Shown here: positions 42,723 through 52,032 of the stretch, in pieces
Numbering within the stretch: position 1 is the first letter of the stretch
Layout: each line of letters begins with the position of its first letter
DNA from: Fragilariopsis cylindrus CCMP1102
Taxonomy: Eukaryota; Bacillariophyta; Bacillariophyceae; Bacillariales; Bacillariaceae
NCBI GenBank assembly: GCA_900095095.1
Contig: FMBT01000297.1
Span: 1 to 64,000 of the forward strand
DNA: 64,000 nt
Reading direction: 5' to 3'
The notes under the pieces: generated by a model
What the model was told of the DNA's origin: nothing
Seen by the model: only the letters and a program-made list of their open reading frames with translations
Database searches by the model: none
Translations under genes and position numbers: made by a program

Positions 42723-45700
42723 TTACAAAGTCTTGCATTTCTTTTTGCATGTAGCAGGACAAAAGCTACTAACTCTCTTGCTACCAGAATTAGGTTGTAT
42801 CTTATTACATCTCTTCACGGGATTCAAAGCAATATACGAATCACATGTTCTGAACGAATTACCTTTGTATTTAAAGTCAGGATCATCTGAACAGTCAACA
42901 CTAGGAGCAGAACTAGGTACGTCACTTGGTGAAAGACTAGGCTTCAGGCTTGGACCACCACTAGGTACAGCACTAGGTACAGCACTAGGTAATGAACTTG
43001 GATCCAAACTTGGGACAGTGCTTGGACTGTTACTCGGAGCAGCACTAGGAGCAGCACTAGGTACGTCACTTGGTGAAAGACTAGGCTTCTGGCTTGGACC
43101 ACCACTAGGTACAGCACTAGGTACAGCACTAGGTAATGAACTTGGATCCAAACTTGGAACAGTACTTGGATTGCTGCTCGGCGATAAACTTGGTACAATG
43201 CTGGGTAAATCACTTGGAACAAGACTCGGATATAGACTAGGAGTAGTACTAGGAACAACACTTGGATTAGAAGAAGGTACCAAACTGGGCAACCCACTTG
43301 GTGCACCGCTTGGATCATGACTGGGTATTGAACTGGGAGTAGCACTTGGCTTAAAACTTGGTGCTGCGCTTGGGTCTGCACTAGGAGCTGCACTAGGTGC
43401 AATACTAGGAACAGCGCTTGGATTTGTACTCGGTGCATTACTCGGATCATGGCTCGGGTGATGAGTTATTCTACATTTTATATTGCATGTTGCAGGACAA
43501 AAGTTTCTAACTCTCTTTCCTCCAGATTTAGGTTGTTTCTTTTTACATCTCTTGACAGGTTTTAAAGCAACGTATAAAGCACATGTTTTTGACGAATCGC
43601 CTTTGAATTTAAAGTCAAGATCGTCTGAACAGTCAAAGGTGGGTGCAGAACTAGGCAGTGGAGTTGATGACAAAAGACTTGGCAACGAACTTGGTACAGT
43701 ACTAGTCAATGAACTCGGTTTCATACTTAAGACAAAACTTGGTACCATACTCGGCAAGAGACTTGGCAATGAACTTGGTTTAGCACTAGGCACTGAACTT
43801 GGTTTCGAACTCGGGACAAAACTTGGAGCTCCGCTTGGATCAAGACTGGGAATGGAACTAGGAGCAGCACTTGGTAGAAGACTCGGAAGGGAACTGGGTG
43901 CAAGGCTATTGCTTGGTTCCGCAGTAGCCGTGGGTACAGAGCTAGGTGTAGCACTTGTGGTGGGTGCATTGCTTAAGCTTGGTAGACTACTGGGCAACGA
44001 ACTTGGTGCCAAACTTGGGTTGGAACTAGGGGTGAAACTTGGGATGGAACTCGGATGAACACTAGGGGTGAAGCTAGGAACACCACTTGGTGCAAGACTA
44101 GGAGCAGCACTCGGTGAAAGACTTGGTCCAGCACTAGGCACGGCACTTGGTGAAGGACTTGGAAGGGAACTCGGACCATGGCTAGGGACATAGCTAGGAG
44201 CAGAAGACGGTACTGTACTTGGATTCAAACTTGAGCTTGGTTCGACACTAGGCATCTGGGTTGGAGATTTTGTTGATTGGTACCCATCGGTTGAATTTAC
44301 TAGAGTAGAAAGTGCCTTTACAAAATTTAAGGAAGGGGGTACGAAAAAATAATGAAACCTTGTTAGTGAAAAGTAATTAAGTTCCTCTTTTGTTAAAAAA
44401 AAACTGACAGCATTGTGTCATAAACCATTGACAACCAAACAAAGAAAAATACGCCGACAAGAGCACAACATCGACAACGACGAAACATAAATGTTTTCTT
44501 ACCACCGCAATTCTATGACCAATAGTTAGTTGCGAAGGGGCATCGAAATGATAGAATTTAGATAGTCTTTCCTTAGGATCTTCATTTGATCCTGTATTAA
44601 CAAGGATCGTATTTGGATGTCTATCTCCATCCATTGTGGTCGACATGAATAGGAAAAAAAAGCCATTGTAGAAAGAAAGTGAAAGAATCAAAAGTAAAGG
44701 ATAAAAAAAACGATGAATGAATTAGAAATATCTATTTCTTATACCACACATTCGTATATTATGGAAATTTGAAGGAAAGAAAATGAAAAATATAAGTTGA
44801 AAGAATCGAATCGTTCTACTACTTACTGTAATACAAATTGTCTTTGTGCCTTAATGATAGGACCAGGTGGATTTTCTTTTGCTCTACCATATCCAATGAA
44901 TGGACCAAGCTCAACAATAACCACGGGAATATCTTTCTTGGACTTGAATTTGTTTTTACTTGAATTGTTGTTACTATCGTTATTATATTCTTTGTATGTA
45001 TTATAAATTTTCCTCTGAATACCCTTAACTAAATTTGTCAATCGTTTTAAATATTGTGATTTTGTAGTAGACTTAGTGTGATCAGATTCACCTTGAAACC
45101 AAACAAATGCTTCAATTGTACCTTTCCCAGCATCAATAGCATCATATAATGATTGACCATAATCACTATCAGTTCCTTTTCCTAACCATTGTTTAATGAC
45201 TGTCCCACTCACAGCAACTTTTGTGATACCAATACGTTTATCATGATATTGAGTATTATTCACAATCAGTTTTGGAAAGACATGTGAGAACATTAATTCT
45301 GGACCATATTGTGTATTCGCAGAACCACAGGATGTAGGTGTCACTGCTCGTTCACAACCTAATACATTCATACTATCGGGCCTAGTTAAAGAACAAGAAA
45401 CATTTGGATTTGGAACCATAATTGTTTCATTGTATAATACGGATTCATTTCTAATATTTCCAGCTAATTCATACATTAATTCAGCTGAATATTTTGCAGA
45501 TTCTTTTGTTGCAGATCGTCCTTGTTGTATTATTTTTTTCAATTCCTTTATAAGTTTCTTCTTTTTCTTTTTCTTCTTCTTCTTTTTCTTCTTCAAATTT
45601 CTTGACCCGTCGTTTTCAATATCAAATCGTTTTTCATTAATTAATTGAATAATGTTACTAAACATAGTACCTTTCGATTGGTTAGCATAACCAACCATAT

Positions 45701-46265
45701 TACTTTGTCCTGCAAATAAAAATCGAACTTCTGGTTGTTGTGCGTTATTGTTACTATTATTATTATTACTAACGTTGTTGTTGTTGTCTTTGTCTTCGAC
45801 ACAATTAGAATAAAGACCATCATCACATGATCGAATGCATTTTTCAGTAGAATTGTTATTTACATTATTGTTATTACTACTACTACTACTCATTATTCTA
45901 TTGGTATATTTGAATCGTGACGATGATGAACTATCATGACTACTACTACTACCACTCATTATTCTATTGATATCTTTGAATTGTGATGATGAACTACTAC
46001 TACTACTGCTTATTTTCCATGCTGATGATTCATCTTTTTCGTCGACAGCCGCCATCATCATAGTCGTCACCGAATAATCTTGTTCAGCATCAGCATCAGC
46101 ATTTACTACGACAATAAAAGAGTATGGTAGAATTATCGTCAATAATAACATCAATGATACCGATAGATTAATTATAGTAGCAGCAGCAGTAGCAGCAGCA
46201 GAAGATAATTGTTGTGATCGTGATCGTGATCGTGGCATCATCATTATCTTCATCTTCATCTTCAT
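42723..46265 (-). CDS. SASA-type carbohydrate esterase fused to PSxxPS repeats and Cys-rich modules
   Basis: Three exons join in frame: 44827-46265, 44503-44620 and 42723-44315, with GT-AG introns of 206 and 187 nt. They give about 1049 residues. The N-terminus has a hydrophobic signal or anchor (LMLLLTIILPYSFIVVV), Ser/Asn runs and a 13-Lys run. The esterase part shows FAGQSNMVGY (nucleophile Ser188), WFQGESD and, in exon 2, KFYHFDAPSQLTIGHRI carrying the probable catalytic His. This is the sialate O-acetylesterase-like family, which deacetylates sugars. The rest is a Pro-Ser mucin-like region of PSxxPS tetrapeptides, interrupted and ended by two Cys modules (DCSDDLDFKFKGDSSKTC, FCPATCNIKC and their repeat). 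PSxxPS proteins are known from diatom cell walls and surfaces. Likely a wall-anchored glycan esterase. Confidence 0.8.
42913..43173 (-). repeat. 144-bp in-frame duplication in the PSxxPS region
   Basis: 42913-43029 and 43057-43173 are nearly identical at a 144-bp offset (48 residues, twelve PSxxPS units), with only a few differences. This points to recent unequal exchange or slippage. Confidence 0.85.
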
Positions 46266-47102
46266 TTTCGTTTGGGTGGATGCACTCTGTTGTCAATCCG
46301 TTGCTTTAGTAGGATCTTATTAACATATTATTATACACACCTCCTAATAGTTTGTACACGATGCATTACAGTAACGTTAACTTACGAATGACACAACTTT
46401 TATGAAATAAATAAACGATATATATTGCGATCACATAGGTCCTAACTTACTGTGTATTGTAAAAATAAATAAATGAAGAAAAGGATGGATGGAATTAATG
46501 AAGATATATCGAACCCGAAGAATCCGAATGACTGACTCGACTCAATTTTAAAAACCAAAAGGGGAGTCGCAATTTGAAGACTAGTTTTCCCCCCCCAACA
46601 AGTAGCCGCGCGCGAACTTTTTTTTTGAGGATCGCAAGCAACAAAAAACACCTCTGACACATACACTACTTCGTTTTGTTGGTTAATGTTCAATAAATCT
46701 GAACGTAATAATAAGTTCTTGCTGTTGAATCTTCTTCTTTTACCCCTTAGCTATCATTCATTGATGGTGGTGGTGGTGCATGTTGGTAGTATTTATTGAA
46801 AGACGGATTTTATCATTTTCAGTCCAACTGGGACTGAATTCGCGAACCGAGTTGTGAATCCACCTATGCCCATTGAAGCGCAATGAAGCATGCAGCGGAC
46901 ACACGCCCCTGGTAGTGCGAAATCACGCTACCACAATCGTACCAAAAATTCGTAAAATGTATTGCGCGATTTTCCCATATACTGTTCCATTTTTTTAGCC
47001 CACAGAATTTTCTTCACGTCATTCATTATTTTGTGCATAACAAGTGAAAGAACATAATACACAACTCCCTGCAACACAATATATTATTACTAAATTAGTA
47101 TT
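46266..47102. promoter_or_regulatory. Divergent intergenic region between two secreted esterase genes
   Basis: No gene. Contains an 8-bp inverted repeat (TTCAGTCC at 46818-46825 and GGACTGAA at 46831-46838) and a second imperfect one around TGGTAGTGCG and CACGCTACCA (about 46910-46935). Functional role unproven. Confidence 0.4.
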
Positions 47103-49166
47103 ATGATGAACATCAAAATCATTCTAAGCCTCTCTGTAGCATCCATCGCGATTAAGTGCGGATGTGTCAACGGGACCGATGTAGTAGGCCGTAATGTCGT
47201 CCGTAACGATGGTTCGTATCAGAAGACGAAGATGACTGCCCATGAAGCCGCGGGTAGTATCGTCGGTGAGTCGTATAGACGTGGACTACAAATGGAAGAA
47301 AATACAACAGCAACAAACACTGCCGCCGCCGTTTCCATTGTCATTGCTCCATCTGTGTATGTACCCGATATTAATGCTACATATATTGGGAAAACTGTAA
47401 CAAGTTCTGAAGGTGTTAAGGTGGATGCATTCCTTGGGATTAAGTTCGCTACCCAAGAGAGATTCGAAGCTAGTAAAGTCCTACTAGATCCATCTGATTT
47501 TGAAGATGACGATAGTAACGGAATGTTCATCAATGCTACAACATATAAACCAGCGTGTGCGCAGCCTGTGTCAGATGGAACAGCAACCACAGAAGATTGC
47601 CTTTACCTCGATATCTACAGACCCAGTAATTATTCAGCAGATGAAGAACCATTACCTGTAATGATCTGGGTATATGGCGGAGGATTCCATAGCGGTGCTT
47701 CTGAGTCCTTTAAGCCATTGAAACTGGTAGGAAACGAAAATGTTATTGTTGTTGTTATCAATTATCGTTTGGGAGTATTTGGATTTGTACCTACTGATAC
47801 CGTAAATGGCACGGGGGGTATGAACGGAATCATGGACCAATTGCAAGCATTCAAATGGATTCAGGAACGTATATCTTCCTTTGGAGGAGATGAGAGCATT
47901 GTTACTGCTTTCGGCGAAAGTGCTGGATCTATGAGTATCTGTTTCTTGTCCGTCATGGAAAGTTCAAAAGGTCTCTTCCGCCGCGCTATTATGGAAAGTA
48001 GGACATGTATTACTGACTCGACTTCAACTCTTTCGACAGTAGATGGATTTAAGTTCTTAGACAAAACACTCGCTACATTGGACTGTCCATCAAAACCATG
48101 CGACGTAAATGATCTAAAGAGTCTCACAACAGAGCAACTGAAGAACGAGAGCTTATTTTTATTTCCACCAGTGTATGACAGGAATATTTTTCCCGTCATG
48201 CCAATTGAACTCTTTAAAGCAGGAGAAATTGTTCCCACGGATATTCTTATTGGTGCAAATACGTATGACTCTGGTATCCCTTATATACCAAATGCTTCAG
48301 CTCTGGATTATAATTTTTCAATTGTTTGGGACTATACAGGGATAAATGCCAGTGAGGAGATTAAAAATAATGTTATGACTGCATACTCACCTGACTTGCC
48401 AATGTACAACGGTTCTACTTTTGCTGCAATCAGTCAAGCGGATGGTGATATCAATGGCTTATGTTTCGTTCGTGAACTTGCAGCAATAGCATCTACAAAG
48501 ATGAGTGGTAATGTCTACACGTATTTGCTTGGGTATTTAATTAGCGGTGATCCTTTTGTTTACAGTGGATATCAAAACGCAACCCGCAAAGAAACTGGAT
48601 TCGATGATCCAAACTGGACTTCTCATGGTTTAGATATTGGTTTTGTCTTTGGTGGAGCAGCGGATGGAACTGGACCAGGCATGACAGGAAAACCGAAGGA
48701 AGTGAGCGATGAAATTATTGCTCGTTGGGCGAACTTTGCAAGATCAGGTAATCCTCAAGCACCATCATCCTCTTCTGATCCGGCTGCTATCTGGCAACCA
48801 GTAGTGCTTGATGATTCCAACAGTGCCAAAAATAATGAAGCGAGCAATGTGCAATTTTTGTACTTTTCAAGTGATGGTGTCTATATGGTCGAAGCAGATG
48901 AAAGTAAGAGAGAGCAGTGTACCACAGTCCTTTCAACAAGCCAATACTTTAGAAGTGAACCAATGAGTGCCGACCCTTCATCAAACACGACTGAGTATGC
49001 TGAATCAACCGACGAACGTACCACAGCATTACCCATTGGTTCTGATGCTGATGCTAATGGTATTGCTGAAAATGACACCCCAAGCTCTGGAAATGTAGCT
49101 GAACTAGTGATCAGTGTAAGACGTGCAATCGTCGTTACTATTGTCGGTGTGATATTTGCATGGTAG
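47103..49166 (+). CDS. Secreted carboxylesterase/lipase type B
   Basis: 687 residues from tandem ATGs at 47103. There is a signal peptide (IILSLSVASIAIKCGCVNG). The alpha/beta-hydrolase domain shows FLGIKFA, EDCLYLDIYRP, the oxyanion-hole region VYGGGFHSG, NYRLGVFGF, and the nucleophile elbow GESAGS (Ser273). His508 in SHGLDIGFVFGG is the likely catalytic His. The acid is probably Asp in LIGANTYDSG, where many relatives have Glu. A hydrophobic C-terminus (AIVVTIVGVIFAW) after a Ser/Thr/Asp-rich stalk looks like a GPI-attachment signal. The family includes cholinesterases and fungal lipases; the natural substrate is not predictable. Codon use appears less repeat-ridden than its neighbours. Confidence 0.88.
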   Translation: MMNIKIILSLSVASIAIKCGCVNGTDVVGRNVVRNDGSYQKTKMTAHEAAGSIVGESYRRGLQMEENTTATNTAAAVSIVIAPSVYVPDINATYIGKTVTSSEGVKVDAFLGIKFATQERFEASKVLLDPSDFEDDDSNGMFINATTYKPACAQPVSDGTATTEDCLYLDIYRPSNYSADEEPLPVMIWVYGGGFHSGASESFKPLKLVGNENVIVVVINYRLGVFGFVPTDTVNGTGGMNGIMDQLQAFKWIQERISSFGGDESIVTAFGESAGSMSICFLSVMESSKGLFRRAIMESRTCITDSTSTLSTVDGFKFLDKTLATLDCPSKPCDVNDLKSLTTEQLKNESLFLFPPVYDRNIFPVMPIELFKAGEIVPTDILIGANTYDSGIPYIPNASALDYNFSIVWDYTGINASEEIKNNVMTAYSPDLPMYNGSTFAAISQADGDINGLCFVRELAAIASTKMSGNVYTYLLGYLISGDPFVYSGYQNATRKETGFDDPNWTSHGLDIGFVFGGAADGTGPGMTGKPKEVSDEIIARWANFARSGNPQAPSSSSDPAAIWQPVVLDDSNSAKNNEASNVQFLYFSSDGVYMVEADESKREQCTTVLSTSQYFRSEPMSADPSSNTTEYAESTDERTTALPIGSDADANGIAENDTPSSGNVAELVISVRRAIVVTIVGVIFAW

Positions 49167-49301
49167 TTATCCAGTAACATAATCCACCCCACCAACACCC
49201 ATCCATAAACACGCAAGCATATACATGTATCCATCTACTTACGAATCGTGTGTATAAATTCAAGTCTCTCTAACATGTCGATTTGTTTTTGTATATTTTA
49301 C

Positions 49302-49302
<1 letters not shown>

Positions 49303-49328
<26 letters not shown>
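49303..49328. repeat. (AT)n microsatellite
   Basis: Dinucleotide run in the 3' flank of the carboxylesterase gene. Confidence 0.85.
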
Positions 49329-49335
<7 letters not shown>

Positions 49336-50172
49336 AAGTTTACTTGTTAAAATTAAAAGAAAGAGTTAGAAGAAATATTGTTACTTTAAGTTATAAAATA
49401 AGAAGTTGTTTCTTCTATCATATATATCATAACTCAAACTAGTGTTGTAGCTTTGTGTTTGATATTATTTAAGTGAATGTTACTGTATCCACTGTTTTCC
49501 CTCCCACGGTGACAAACGGAAACAGAACTACCTGGTATGAATGTATAGTATTGCATTCAGCCTTAACTAGACGTGTACAGCACTCGACGCGACCGATTTT
49601 CTACTAGAGAATCTATTTCTTATGCCATTATTTCTGGATTATTCATCATCTCCTTCGTTTTGGAATTGTGCTATGAAACAGTTCCATAGGATATATAGAT
49701 ATAACGATCCATAATATGCAATAGCAACTAAGGGCAAAGATCGGTGAAATGTTATTATTAGCATCATCCTTGGTAAAGAAAGACACACAACAAAAGGTAC
49801 AAAGATCGGTGAAGAGGTATTACCATCATCGTCACTGCGACCATCCGCTAATTTTAGAATTGAATGAATCAATCGAACATAGGATGGCCCTGAATGAGAG
49901 ATCATTTTTGGTTTTTTTTTGTTCTTTGTCCTTGATGAGCGAAAGATGAATGACGTTTATTGGATCCGCCCGTTGCTCCAGTCCAGATAAACGCGTTATT
50001 AGTTCTAAAATTAAGGGTTTAATGTTTTTGTCTAGGTCAAATAGATAGATTCTAAATGTACTCATATACGAGAAGAGGAACCTTCTCTCTTATCTCATTG
50101 ACTACTTTTACTTCTTCCACGTGTTGATTACAATCTATTGACACCTCTTTTCTTTAACGTCATTATCTATAT

Positions 50173-50370
50173 TTAGAGAGCAGCAAGGGCTCCAATAATT
50201 GCTGCACCGTAAGTCTCTGCAGACCATTTATAAACGCCGATACCTCTTTCCACAAATGCAGCAGTGGAGTGTTGATAGTTAACAAGTTCAATTCTGAAAT
50301 CGTTATGAGAAAGAATCATATTTGCATGGAAATCCTTAAGACCGCGTCGGGAACCTCCTGTCTCCCAATT
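50173..50370 (-). pseudogene. C-terminal exon or gene fragment of unknown family
   Basis: A start-less frame of about 65 codons ending in TAA at 50173-50175. Its composition is strongly protein-like and free of low-complexity runs (NWETGGSRRGLKDFHANM, then SHNDFRIELVNYQHSTAAFV, then YKWSAETYGAAIIGAL). A stop closes the frame just upstream, and an acceptor-like GACAG precedes GAGG. It could be the last exon of a broken gene. I do not recognise the family and see no partner exon nearby. Confidence 0.4.
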
Positions 50371-50671
50371 GTATTACCCTTTGATTCCTCAAACATGATG
50401 ATGTAATCGCGATGATTCGATTCCTTCGATTCCGCGATTCCTCTTAGAGATTCTCAAATCGCGGATCTATTTTCAGTCCCGTCAATGACATAGGATGGCC
50501 CTGAAGCAATGAAAGGATCGTTTGTTTGTTTTTTGGGCGGTTGTTGTTCTTTTTGATGAGTAGCTCAGCTAATGAGACGATGAATGAATGAACGAATGAT
50601 GAACAATGACAGCACGACAGCACGATTATTAAACTTCTTAAAAGCCAACAACAATAAACGATATCACATAT

Positions 50672-51595
50672 ATGATACAGTACTACCACAGCACTTCAGC
50701 CGAACATGCTAGTAGTCAATTAAATGGTATTGTGTATTTGAATCCACGAGTTTCTATCATTCACAAATCCCATATTGAGATTATTCCTACAATTGTAATT
50801 AGTGCATCTAAACACGGAATAGAGAGAGGTGATTCGAGGACACGAAGATTAATGCAGAATTTATCTGCTCACAACAATCAAACAAACAAAAAGTTAGATC
50901 GTTATTCTCATATGAGGATAAATGATATAGACAAGTTTGACTATATTTATGAAGGTGATATGGAAAGGATCACAAAAGATGTGCAATTAGAAGGAATTGT
51001 ATCCTTAGATCTTTCTCTACCATATCCATCATCAAAAAAAGATCTGTGCACTGGTCTTACAAACGCCCTCTGCAGTAGTCTCCCAAACGCCCTCTCAAGA
51101 GTCCTGCCAAATTTACTTGAAGTTGATTTATCAAATAATACATTCTTGAATTACACAACACTTCGTGAATTTTCTAAGAACTGCCATCTCTTGGAAAAAA
51201 TTACATGTCACAATATTAAAGAGGATTTCCAACTCAGTCTGGACGGCTCAAAAATCAGTCTTTCTGATCACCTGAAGGAAATCTATATGGACAATTCATT
51301 TTTCTGTTACACCTACACACAAGAAACAGATTTTTCAGACCTGACTAATCCAACTTTGACGAAATACTTCCTCTTCCATCATTGTTGCTGCAAGATCTTG
51401 CTCGAACGTGTTTCGATTCGGAACGCACAATGGTGCAATTACAGGTGGGGGAACAAGCCTTCAAGTATCCCACAAAATGCCTTAATCAAATTCGTTCGTA
51501 ACGTTCCATCATTACGTTGGTTTCGAAGTGATTTAACACAAGAAAATAAGAATATGTTACGATTGGAACGACCCGATATGGAATTATTGAATTAA
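50672..51595 (+). CDS. Truncated F-box/LRR-like paralog
   Basis: 307 residues from ATG 50672. From about residue 38 (EIIPTIVISAS) it follows the C-terminal two thirds of the protein at 12664-14010. Shared landmarks are HMRINDIDKF, LREFSKNCHLLEKI, LKEIYMDNSFF, LERVSIRNAQWC, NALIKFVRNVPS-LRWFRSDL and ERPDMELLN. The F-box segment and the basic N-terminal part are missing; the first 37 residues are unrelated. It may be a functional LRR-like protein without F-box, or a gene that lost its 5' end. It has extra residues before the CTGLTNALCS stretch. Confidence 0.6.
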   Translation: MIQYYHSTSAEHASSQLNGIVYLNPRVSIIHKSHIEIIPTIVISASKHGIERGDSRTRRLMQNLSAHNNQTNKKLDRYSHMRINDIDKFDYIYEGDMERITKDVQLEGIVSLDLSLPYPSSKKDLCTGLTNALCSSLPNALSRVLPNLLEVDLSNNTFLNYTTLREFSKNCHLLEKITCHNIKEDFQLSLDGSKISLSDHLKEIYMDNSFFCYTYTQETDFSDLTNPTLTKYFLFHHCCCKILLERVSIRNAQWCNYRWGNKPSSIPQNALIKFVRNVPSLRWFRSDLTQENKNMLRLERPDMELLN

Positions 51596-52032
51596 AGTCC
51601 TAATAATATAGATTATGTACTGTAGTTTGTAAAAGAGATATAACAACCGAAATAATAATATGTATACTATCATAGCTAGTTAGCTAGCTAGTTATATAGT
51701 AGGTACGGTACGTATCTAGATATTTTTTCATCTATGATGGACGACGTGGGAGATATTCACAATATTTCGAGATACATATGGTTGCAGCGGTACTGCTCAA
51801 GGGTTTAACGACACTATTACAGTATGGGCTTCCTCCACTATCGTTATAGCGTATAAGATATGCATTAAAACTGCGACTGCATATACGCACTTCAATGACT
51901 GGTATATAATTCAAATCGTTATACTGTAGTCGGAAGGTTTCTCGTTTCTTTAATTTCTCTACCCGGTCGATAACGAAGTAGGGAAAAGGAAGTAAAATAG
52001 CTGGATTTCTATCGGAAGTCTGTTTCCCATTT
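51596..52032. other. Intergenic, no gene
   Basis: Short spacer between convergent genes with TAGCTAG repeats near 51675. No feature supported. Confidence 0.5.

Larger units (their letters stand above)
49167..50671. other. Intergenic with an orphan coding fragment
   Basis: Contains an (AT)n run at about 49303-49328 and the coding-like fragment at 50173-50370. Repeated segments occur near 49870-49970 and 50480-50570 (AGGATGGCCCTGAA, then GATC-TTTTTGTT). No intact gene found. Confidence 0.5.

Noticed and set aside
42733-44058. Long plus-strand open frames opposite the PSxxPS gene
   Set aside because: They read as Leu-Gly-Thr repeats, the antisense of the PSxxPS codons, and have no independent support.
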